Source of the DNA: an uncultured bacterium
GTDB lineage: Bacteria > Bdellovibrionota_C > UBA2361 > CAKMMH01
NCBI GenBank assembly: GCA_927798255.1
Contig: CAKMMH010000136.1
Location: 1-5,135, forward strand
DNA: 5,135 bases
Direction of reading: 5' to 3'
The position numbers and the translations under genes are program-made. The notes beneath the pieces are model-generated. The model saw nothing but the letters and a program-made list of their open reading frames with translations, ran no database searches and was not told where the DNA came from. How positions within the stretch are numbered: the first letter of the stretch is position 1; each line of letters starts with the position of its first letter. Of the stretch, positions 1 to 5,135 are shown in pieces.

Positions 1-1189
1 TTTCTCTGCTTGCAAAAGAGGTAAATCTAAAAAAGCCTTCTCCTGCTTTTCCAAATCCACTTCCAGGAGTTCCAACTATATAAAAATTATTTAATAGATA
101 ATCAAAGAATTCCCATGAAGTCATATTATCAATTGTTTTAACCCAAAGATAAGGAGAATTTACGCCGCCATATACAGTTAATCCTGAATCTTCTAATGTG
201 TTTTTTAAAATCTTGGCATTTTCAAGATAATAATTAATAGTATTATTAATTTCTTTTCTTCCATTTTCTGAGTATATAGCTTCAGCCCCTCTTTGAGTAA
301 TATAAGAAACGCCGTTAAATTTTGTTGCTTGTCTTCTGTACCAAAGTCTATTTAAATTTACTAAATTATTTGTTGTCTTATCAAAAATTGCTAGCTCATT
401 TGGAATAACAGTGTATGCACATCTTACACCTGTAAAACCAGCAGTTTTTGAGAAACTTTTAAATTCAATTGCAACTTTATCTGCATCTTTAATTTCATAA
501 ATACTATGAGGGATATTATCTTCTCTAATAAATGCTTCATACGCAGCATCAAATAAAATTAGGCTTTCATTTTTGAGTGCATAGTCAACAAATTTTTGTA
601 ATTCATCTTTGGTTAATACAGTTCCTGTAGGGTTGTTTGGGTAACATAAATATATGATATCAACTTTTTCATTTGGAAGTGCTGGAATGAAACCATTTTC
701 TTCTTTACATTCAAGATATACAATATTTGACCATCTACCATTTTTAAATTCACCTGCGCGTCCTGCCATAACATTACTATCGACATACACAGGGTATACT
801 GGGTCAAGGACTGCGACTTTTGCATCATTTGAAAAAAGTTCTTGAATGTTTGCGGTGTCAGATTTTGCTCCATCTGAAACGAATATTTCTTTCGTATCAA
901 TATTAACGCCTCTATCTTGATAGTCATATTTTGCGATTTTTTCTAATAGAAAATCATATCCTTCATATTCAGGATAACCTTTAAAAGTTTCGGCTTTTGA
1001 CATATCAGTAACAGCCTTTTGCATAGCTTCTATACAGGAAGGGGCAAGCGGCTGAGTAACATCACCAATTCCTAAGCTAATTACATTTTTATTTGGATTA
1101 GCTTCTTTAAAGGCTTTAACTTTACTTGCAACTTGTGCAAATAAATAATTTGTTTGTAGTTTAGTATGATTTTCGTTTGATAAAAGCAT
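1..1189 (-). CDS. dapL: LL-diaminopimelate aminotransferase, 3' end cut by window edge
   Basis: This PLP-dependent class I/II aminotransferase converts tetrahydrodipicolinate plus glutamate to LL-2,6-diaminopimelate in one cytoplasmic step, bypassing the succinylase and acetylase routes. I translated it by hand from the ATG at 1187-1189; 396 codons are open to the left edge. Family motifs appear in order: LGIGDVTQP (residues 39-47), SDGAKSD (105-111), DPVYPVYVDSNVM (from 129), LCYPNNPTG (181-189), FDAAYEAF with PLP-contacting Asp214 and Tyr217 (213-220), and SFSKTAGFTG with Schiff-base Lys248 (245-254). GTPGSGFGKAGEGFFR lies near the C-terminus. The family is usually about 400-410 residues, so only some 10-15 residues should be missing. 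It is the last gene visible, 61 bp after dapF, which takes its product. The motif wording recalls the Bacteroides/Firmicutes-type DapL, from memory. Start choice: the upstream ATG at 1204-1206 meets a stop after one codon. Confidence 0.95.
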   Translation of the reverse strand, partial: MLLSNENHTKLQTNYLFAQVASKVKAFKEANPNKNVISLGIGDVTQPLAPSCIEAMQKAVTDMSKAETFKGYPEYEGYDFLLEKIAKYDYQDRGVNIDTKEIFVSDGAKSDTANIQELFSNDAKVAVLDPVYPVYVDSNVMAGRAGEFKNGRWSNIVYLECKEENGFIPALPNEKVDIIYLCYPNNPTGTVLTKDELQKFVDYALKNESLILFDAAYEAFIREDNIPHSIYEIKDADKVAIEFKSFSKTAGFTGVRCAYTVIPNELAIFDKTTNNLVNLNRLWYRRQATKFNGVSYITQRGAEAIYSENGRKEINNTINYYLENAKILKNTLEDSGLTVYGGVNSPYLWVKTIDNMTSWEFFDYLLNNFYIVGTPGSGFGKAGEGFFRFTSFASRE

Positions 1190-1201
1190 CTTTTTATATT
1201 A

Positions 1202-1205
1202 CTCC
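1202..1205 (-). promoter_or_regulatory. Possible ribosome binding site of dapL
   Basis: The minus strand reads GGAG here, 12 nt before the dapL ATG. That spacing is longer than the usual 5-9 nt, so initiation may be modest. No better Shine-Dalgarno sequence is seen nearer the start; only AAAAAG lies directly before the ATG. Confidence 0.45.
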
Positions 1206-1220
1206 ATTAAACAAATTAAT

Positions 1221-1241
1221 TTATTAAAAAATATTTAATAA
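1221..1241 (-). repeat. AT-only inverted repeat between dapF and dapL
   Basis: A perfect 8-bp inverted repeat (TTATTAAA at 1221-1228 and TTTAATAA at 1234-1241) surrounds a 5-base spacer, in the 61-bp gap between dapF and dapL. The stem has no G or C, so it would be weak as a hairpin, and no clear U-tract follows it. I do not call it a terminator. In DNA this AT-rich, such a repeat may be chance. Confidence 0.3.
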
Positions 1242-1271
1242 GTATATCATTTATTCTTCATTAATTGTGAA
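1241..1271 (-). promoter_or_regulatory. Weak candidate promoter ahead of dapL
   Basis: On the minus strand, TTCACA (1266-1271, one mismatch to TTGACA) is followed after 19 nt by TATACT (1241-1246, one mismatch to TATAAT). The spacer is longer than the preferred 17 nt and the -35 box lies within the end of dapF. It could give dapL extra transcription independent of the operon, but such hexamers are common in AT-rich DNA. Confidence 0.2.
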
Positions 1272-2105
1272 ATTACCATCAAAAACCTTTGTTGCGCCAC
1301 CTGTTAAAAAAACATGATTAGTTTTTTTATCCCATTTTATATTTAAAATACCACCTTTTAAATATACAAAAGCTTGGGATTTGCACAAATTATTTAAATG
1401 ACCTGCAACTAGGGATGCGCAAGCCCCTGTTCCGCAAGCAAGAGTTTCTCCTGAGCCTCGCTCCCATACTCTCATTCTTAAATTGTGTGCATCTAAAACC
1501 TCTATAAACTCAACATTTGTTTTTTGAGGAAAAAGCTCTTTATTATTTTCTATTTCTTTTCCTATTTCACATACTCGAAAGTCGTCAACATCTTTAACAA
1601 AAATTATTGTATGTGGATTTCCCATTGAAACACATGTAGCAAAATAATTTGTATCATTAACTTTTATTTCTTGATTGATAAATTCTTTTAAGTTTGAATT
1701 AACTGGAATTTTTCTTGGCTCTAAAATAGGTTCTCCCATATCAACTGTAACTTCAAAAACTTGTCCATCCTGAACATTTAATTCTAAAGTTTTTATGCCA
1801 GCAAGTGTCTCAATTTTTAATGATTTTTTATTTGTTAATTTATTATCATATACGTATTTTGCAACACATCTAATGCCATTTCCGCACATTTGCGCTTCAC
1901 TACCATCTGCATTAAACATTGACATCTTAAAATCTGCAATATCTGAATTTCTAATTAAAATTAGCCCATCACTTCCAATACCGAAATGTCTATCACTAAT
2001 TTTTTTTGAAAGTTCATTTGGGTTTTTAATTATACTTTCAGTATCATTTATATAAACATAATCATTTCCAATACCATGCATCTTTGTAAAATTAATAACC
2101 GTCAT
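1251..2105 (-). CDS. dapF: Diaminopimelate epimerase
   Basis: DapF is a PLP-independent cytoplasmic racemase/epimerase that interconverts LL- and meso-diaminopimelate for lysine and peptidoglycan synthesis. The 284-residue length is normal for the family. It opens with FTKMHGIGNDYVYI (residues 6-19). The two catalytic cysteines sit in their usual settings: Cys74 in QMCGNGIRC (72-80) and Cys224 in GSGETLACGTGACAS (217-231). MGNPH (161-165) and WERGSGE (214-220) are also conserved. I start it at the ATG at 2103-2105 because AAGGAG lies 4 nt upstream and the conserved N-terminus begins there. An in-frame ATG at 2124-2126 would add the seven residues MIKARRK, which is unusual for DapF and would place that AAGGAG inside the gene. 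It follows moxR by 37 bp and precedes dapL, so consecutive pathway steps are adjacent. Confidence 0.97.
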   Translation of the reverse strand: MTVINFTKMHGIGNDYVYINDTESIIKNPNELSKKISDRHFGIGSDGLILIRNSDIADFKMSMFNADGSEAQMCGNGIRCVAKYVYDNKLTNKKSLKIETLAGIKTLELNVQDGQVFEVTVDMGEPILEPRKIPVNSNLKEFINQEIKVNDTNYFATCVSMGNPHTIIFVKDVDDFRVCEIGKEIENNKELFPQKTNVEFIEVLDAHNLRMRVWERGSGETLACGTGACASLVAGHLNNLCKSQAFVYLKGGILNIKWDKKTNHVFLTGGATKVFDGNFTINEE

Positions 2106-2109
2106 TTTT

Positions 2110-2115
2110 CTCCTT
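2110..2115 (-). promoter_or_regulatory. Ribosome binding site that decides the dapF start
   Basis: The minus strand reads AAGGAG, then AAAA, then ATG at 2103-2105. This is the best Shine-Dalgarno sequence I found in the window. It supports the shorter 284-residue DapF over the 291-residue reading from 2126. Confidence 0.75.
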
Positions 2116-2142
2116 GCCTTAATCAAAATAAAAAAATCTTTA

Positions 2143-3138
2143 TTATTTAGTTGTTATAATTTCTAATAGAATATCGTCCGATGTAACATTATCAGTATCT
2201 GCTTGAAAATTTAAAATCAACCTATGTCTTAATGTCGGTAAAAAAGCTTTCTTAATATCATCAAATGAAATATTTATTCTTCCATCTAAAAGTGCAAAAA
2301 CTTTAGAAAGCATTATAAGAGATTGTACTCCTCTTGGCCCAGGAGGAAATGATACATAATTTTTTACTTTTGAAGTTGCAAATTTACTTGTAGGATTTAA
2401 TGCTTCTATCATTTTTATTACAATATCTAAAAGAGAGTTTGAAATAATAACTTCTTTTACTAATAGTTTCATTTCAAAAATTTCTTTAATTGGATCTTCA
2501 AATAGGACCTCTAAATTTGTTTCATCATTTCCGGTAGTTCTTTGAATAATTTCCTTTAAACAATCAGGAGCAGGATATTTTAAGATTAATTTTGTTAAGA
2601 ATCTGTCTAGTTGTGCTTCTGGTAGTGGATAGGTACCTTCAAGCTCTATTGGGTTTTGTGTTGCAAGTACAAAAAAAGGTTCTTTTAATTTATAAGTTGT
2701 ATCAAAGCTTGAAACTTGTCTTTCTTCCATAGCCTCAAGAAGTGCAGATTGAGTTTTGGGTGTTGTTCTATTAATTTCATCTGCAAGTACGATATGTGAG
2801 AATATTGGACCACGTTTAAATGTGAAATCTCTTTTTTTATTTTCATCTTCAGATAAAATCAAAGTTCCTGTTAAATCAGTTGGCATTAAGTCGGGGGTAA
2901 ATTGAATTCGTTTAAATTCTAAGTTTAAAACTTTTGAAATAGTTTTAACAAGTAAAGTCTTTCCAAGTCCAGGTACTCCTTCAAGGAGTACATGGCCATT
3001 TGCAAAAATTGATGAGAGAGTGGTAGTTACAATATCTTCCATTCCGACAATACATTTTTGTACTTCTTGTGATATTTTAAAAAAATTATTTCTAAAATTT
3101 TGAACTCTATTTTCTAGATTATTATTTGAATTTTCCAT
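2143..3138 (-). CDS. MoxR-family AAA+ ATPase
   Basis: This 331-residue protein is a MoxR-type AAA+ ATPase. The family is thought to act as ATP-driven chaperones that assemble or activate partner complexes, often membrane or von Willebrand A proteins. Visible motifs are Walker A GVPGLGKT (54-61), Walker B IVLADEINR (116-124, Asp120 and Glu121), EAMEERQVS (135-143), sensor 1 LATQNP (158-163), TYPLPEAQLDRF (169-180) and sensor 2 GPRGVQSL (267-274, Arg269). All key ATPase residues look intact, and the length is typical. There is no signal peptide or membrane helix, so it should be cytoplasmic. It starts 7 bp after the 505-residue membrane protein with no strong Shine-Dalgarno sequence, which suggests translational coupling and a functional link. 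The usual DUF58 and VWA genes do not follow; dapF does. Its substrate cannot be told from sequence. Confidence 0.95.
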   Translation of the reverse strand: MENSNNNLENRVQNFRNNFFKISQEVQKCIVGMEDIVTTTLSSIFANGHVLLEGVPGLGKTLLVKTISKVLNLEFKRIQFTPDLMPTDLTGTLILSEDENKKRDFTFKRGPIFSHIVLADEINRTTPKTQSALLEAMEERQVSSFDTTYKLKEPFFVLATQNPIELEGTYPLPEAQLDRFLTKLILKYPAPDCLKEIIQRTTGNDETNLEVLFEDPIKEIFEMKLLVKEVIISNSLLDIVIKMIEALNPTSKFATSKVKNYVSFPPGPRGVQSLIMLSKVFALLDGRINISFDDIKKAFLPTLRHRLILNFQADTDNVTSDDILLEIITTK

Positions 3139-3145
3139 ATCAAGT

Positions 3146-4663
3146 TTAATTATCTTTTAAAATATCTTGATATTCAAGAGGTATTCTTATTTTTTCTTCT
3201 CCTTGAGTTTTCTTATCATTAAGTTTTAAGCGCTCAAGCTTAGTATTTAAAGTAATTTCATCGTCGTCTGTTGACTCAGTATCGATGAGATTTTCTTCAT
3301 CAATATTTCTATCGTCATTTTTAATTTTTTCATCTTTAAATTTTGGATTTATATTTTTATTGTTAGTATTTTTTGTTTTTTTGTCACCGTCTAAGCTTGC
3401 TCCATCGGGAATTCCATTTGAGTCTTTATTGTTTTTGTCATTTTTTGATTTATCATTAAATTTGTCATCTATACTATCGTTTTTATTTTCATTTAAGTTA
3501 TTGTTTGAATTGTTATCGTTAATATTTTTTTCATCAATATTTTCGTTTTTATTTTCAGAGTTATTTTTATCATTTAAATTATCGTTATTTATGTTTTCGT
3601 CATTGCTTTCTTTGTTATTTTCATTAGTAGTTTTATTTGTTTGGATGTTATCTTGTTTTTTTGATTTCTTATTTAATTTATCAATGTGATTTTGTAAATT
3701 TTCTAATTCTTTTTTAATATTTTTTAATTCAGCTTGTAAGTTTTTAATATTTTTGTTGATATTATCATTTGAATTATTGTTGTTACTGTCCAATTTATTA
3801 TTAACATTATCTTGCTGATTGCTTAAGTCATTATCTTGTTGGTTAGTATCTTTATTATTAGTATTATTCTCTTTATTGTCGTTAATATTGTTATTAGAGT
3901 CATTATTGATGTTATTATTATCTGTGTTTTGATTATCATTGTTGTTATTTTCACTATTATTTTCTTTTGTGTTCTTGTTTGTTTGGTCATTGTTTTCTAA
4001 ATTTTCTTCTAATGTTTGCTCAAATTTTTCAATTTCATTTATTGCATCTTTAGGTTTGATTTCATTTTTTAGGTTATTTATTAAGTCTAATGATGAGTCT
4101 TTTATGTCATTATTAATTGTATCATCTTTTGTAATTTCATTTTTAAGCTTATTTAATTTTTCGATGGAATCATTATTTAATGGGGAATTAGGATATATTT
4201 TAATTGAGAATGATAAAAACATAAGAGTAAAAAAATATATCATAAAGTCAAATTTAGTTATTTTTAGTTTTTCAAAAGTTGTTAATCTTTTTTGATCAAA
4301 TAAAAGAATGAGTTGCTTTTCTAAGAATAATGTTTTTTGTTTATCATTATTTTTTAAAGATTCTAAATAACTATTGAGCCTATCTTTAAGGGTAAAATGG
4401 TCATCAATTTTTAGCTTTAATTTGTTTTTTCTTAAATATGAAAATATTAGTAATAAAGTAATTAATATTAAATTTATAGTAATAAAAATTAATAAGACTT
4501 TTAAATAATAAGTTTTGGTGTTAAAAAGTATAAATTTTAAGACTAAGATAATACTAAAAATTAATGTTGATGTTAAAAATATATAATAAAATTTTTTGCA
4601 AAAATCTTTAAAATATAAATTTTTAATGAATTTTTTAATTTTTAAATTTAAATTACTTTGCAT
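3146..4663 (-). CDS. Uncharacterised membrane protein with Asn-rich tail and coiled coil
   Basis: I do not recognise a named family for this 505-residue protein. Hydrophobic stretches suggest three membrane helices at about 26-47, 52-76 and 138-154. A charged loop between helices 2 and 3 contains IDDHFTLKDRLNSYLES (86-102). A helical segment (about 166-224) follows, then an Asn-rich stretch (221-300), a coiled coil (302-330), a second Asn/Lys/Asp-rich stretch (about 336-417) and an acidic C-terminus ending IPLEYQDILKDN. The loop and the ending recall large membrane proteins encoded beside MoxR in other phyla (DUF4175-like, roughly 'LKDRL' and 'PLEYRDLV'), but this is from memory and unverified. 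The start overlaps the end of mltG by 11 bp without a clear Shine-Dalgarno sequence, so reinitiation is likely. A MoxR partner at the inner membrane is the best guess. The reading frame is secure; the function is not. Confidence 0.85.
   Translation of the reverse strand: MQSNLNLKIKKFIKNLYFKDFCKKFYYIFLTSTLIFSIILVLKFILFNTKTYYLKVLLIFITINLILITLLLIFSYLRKNKLKLKIDDHFTLKDRLNSYLESLKNNDKQKTLFLEKQLILLFDQKRLTTFEKLKITKFDFMIYFFTLMFLSFSIKIYPNSPLNNDSIEKLNKLKNEITKDDTINNDIKDSSLDLINNLKNEIKPKDAINEIEKFEQTLEENLENNDQTNKNTKENNSENNNNDNQNTDNNNINNDSNNNINDNKENNTNNKDTNQQDNDLSNQQDNVNNKLDSNNNNSNDNINKNIKNLQAELKNIKKELENLQNHIDKLNKKSKKQDNIQTNKTTNENNKESNDENINNDNLNDKNNSENKNENIDEKNINDNNSNNNLNENKNDSIDDKFNDKSKNDKNNKDSNGIPDGASLDGDKKTKNTNNKNINPKFKDEKIKNDDRNIDEENLIDTESTDDDEITLNTKLERLKLNDKKTQGEEKIRIPLEYQDILKDN
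3413..3658 (-). repeat. Second Asn/Lys/Asp-rich low-complexity tract
   Basis: Codons for residues 336-417 of the 505-residue protein are dominated by Asn, Lys, Asp, Glu and Ser. By hand count, 25 of residues 341-400 are Asn. The DNA is an imperfect run of AAT/AAC/GAT/AAA-type codons rather than an exact tandem repeat. It is probably a disordered linker. Confidence 0.8.
3674..3760 (-). other. Coiled-coil segment within the 505-residue protein
   Basis: Residues 302, 306, 309, 313, 316, 320, 323, 327 and 330 are Ile or Leu, with spacing 4-3-4-3-4-3-4-3. This is a regular heptad pattern with no break, and the positions between are Lys, Glu, Asn and Gln. A dimerising or oligomerising helix of about four heptads is expected. 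Both flanks are Asn-rich, so this is the only ordered-looking element in the middle of the tail. Confidence 0.75.
3764..4003 (-). repeat. First Asn-rich low-complexity tract
   Basis: This encodes residues 221-300 of the 505-residue protein. By hand count 38 of the 80 residues are Asn, with Asp, Lys, Thr, Gln and Glu making up most of the rest and hardly any hydrophobic residues. It is an irregular run of AAT and AAC codons, open to length change by slippage, and probably a disordered spacer. Confidence 0.85.
4653..4663 (-). other. Gene overlap: mltG end with the 505-residue protein's start
   Basis: The mltG stop codon (4653-4655) lies 11 bp inside the next gene, whose ATG is at 4661-4663. 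No convincing Shine-Dalgarno sequence precedes that ATG, so its translation probably depends on ribosomes finishing mltG. Confidence 0.7.
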
Positions 4664-5081
4664 TTGGAATTATAGTTTCATTTTCAAATATAATACCTCT
4701 ATGTTCAGCATCAAATGAGAATGTAATATATTTATCACTTGTTGGATAAAGAGCTGCTTTTATAGCGGTGTTGCTAGGTGAGCATATAGGTGCAGGGGGT
4801 AACCCAGTATTTGCAAAAGTATTAAATGGTGAATATTTTTTCTTGCTTTCATCGTTTAATGGACGTGGTGCGTTTGGATCAAAATAATATATAGTAGATA
4901 TTGCATTTAGAGGAAGTCCTCTTTTTAACCTATTATGATATACAGATGAAATGCTTCTTAATGTTAGCTGGTCTCTTGGCGCACCAAGTTCTATACATTC
5001 TTTTTCTATGATTGAAGCTAAAATAAGAATTTGTCTTTTATCCATTTTTAGAGATGCTGTTTGGTCATCATAGATAGATTG
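4653..5081 (-). CDS. mltG: MltG/YceG-like endolytic murein transglycosylase, N-terminus missing
   Basis: MltG is an inner-membrane lytic transglycosylase that cuts nascent peptidoglycan strands and limits glycan length. Only the C-terminal catalytic half is present. Counting from Met at 5043-5045, ASIIEKE (residues 10-16) holds the conserved active-site Glu14, followed by VYHNRLKRGLPL (35-46) and FNTFANTGLPPAPICSPSNTAIKAALYP (74-101, the family's YNTY..GLPPgPI..Pg..ai.Aa..P region). Twelve further in-frame codons (QSIYDDQTASLK) precede that Met and suit the family. An in-frame TAG at 5082-5084 then ends the frame, and the membrane anchor and LysM-like part are absent. Full-length MltG is about 330-380 residues, so the Met at 5045 is internal, not the true start. 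The usual DPT motif reads IST here. The end overlaps the next gene by 11 bp. The break is probably an assembly artefact. Confidence 0.85.
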   Translation of the reverse strand, partial: QSIYDDQTASLKMDKRQILILASIIEKECIELGAPRDQLTLRSISSVYHNRLKRGLPLNAISTIYYFDPNAPRPLNDESKKKYSPFNTFANTGLPPAPICSPSNTAIKAALYPTSDKYITFSFDAEHRGIIFENETIIPNAK

Positions 5082-5135
5082 CTACTGCTTCCTCCCAGCT
5101 GTACTCACTTTTCCTACACGTCCCTCTGCCGTTCT
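5082..5135. other. Foreign-looking terminal segment, adapter-like
   Basis: These last 54 bases are about half G+C, far above the rest of the window, and do not continue the mltG frame; TAG is met at 5082-5084. The plus strand at 5109-5135 matches the 3' end of the Illumina TruSeq read-1 adapter at 22 of 27 positions by hand alignment, including eight in a row (CCTACACG, 5113-5120), and ends flush with it. The match is imperfect, and its orientation is not that of simple read-through. I read it as probable non-genomic sequence. Confidence 0.55.

Noticed and set aside
654..845. Plus-strand 63-codon open frame
   Set aside because: It is antisense to dapL, with no recognisable motif or ribosome binding site.
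613..927. Minus-strand 104-codon open frame
   Set aside because: It lies in another frame inside dapL, whose own frame here carries the conserved motifs SDGAKSD, DPVYPVYV and PNNPTG.
1221..1241. Inverted repeat as a transcription terminator between dapF and dapL
   Set aside because: The stem is AT-only with no G/C pairs and no clean U-tract after it, and the two genes belong to one pathway on the same strand.
1795..2055. Plus-strand 86-codon open frame
   Set aside because: It is antisense to the conserved first half of dapF and shows no features of its own.
3285..3689. Plus-strand 134-codon open frame resembling a hydrophobic membrane protein
   Set aside because: It is the complement of the Asn/Lys/Asp-rich region, whose codons read as Phe, Leu, Ile, Val and Ser on the other strand. 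It has no independent start signal or family motif.
3939..4295. Plus-strand 118-codon hydrophobic open frame
   Set aside because: It is antisense to the first Asn-rich tract and the preceding helical segment of the 505-residue protein, with the same compositional cause.
4653..5045. mltG as a complete 130-residue gene starting at 5045
   Set aside because: Family-like codons continue upstream to 5081, the catalytic motif would lie only nine residues from the start, and the anchor domain would be missing. The window simply does not contain the true start.

Overview
The window is strongly AT-rich (by eye about 70 to 75% A+T) and almost wholly coding on the minus strand. Read in the direction of transcription (right to left), it holds a 5'-truncated mltG-like gene, an uncharacterised 505-residue membrane protein with a very Asn-rich tail, a MoxR-family AAA+ ATPase, dapF and dapL. 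The dapL gene runs off the left edge. Spacing is tight: an 11-bp overlap, then gaps of 7, about 37 and 61 bp. This looks like one operon, perhaps with a weak internal start before dapL. I see no tRNA, rRNA, CRISPR array, insertion sequence or convincing terminator.

The genes share a cell-wall theme. DapL makes LL-diaminopimelate from tetrahydrodipicolinate in one step and DapF epimerises it to meso-diaminopimelate, the peptidoglycan cross-linking residue and lysine precursor. MltG-type proteins cut nascent glycan strands at the membrane. Between them lie a MoxR ATPase and a membrane protein that may be its partner. The DUF58 and von Willebrand A genes often found next to moxR are absent here. 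DapL plus DapF, low GC and Asn/Lys-rich proteins suit several AT-rich diaminopimelate-type bacteria, such as gut Melainabacteria/Gastranaerophilales, AT-rich Firmicutes or some spirochaetes. The window alone does not decide among them.

The two most notable points are these. First, the 505-residue protein has three predicted membrane helices and a regular four-heptad coiled coil set between two Asn-rich stretches. Second, the last 50 or so bases at the right end are much richer in GC, break the mltG frame with a stop, and resemble a degraded Illumina adapter. That end is probably an assembly or library artefact rather than biology. I found no clear new defence or mobile system. The best candidate for undescribed biology is the MoxR plus Asn-rich membrane protein pair inside a peptidoglycan operon.
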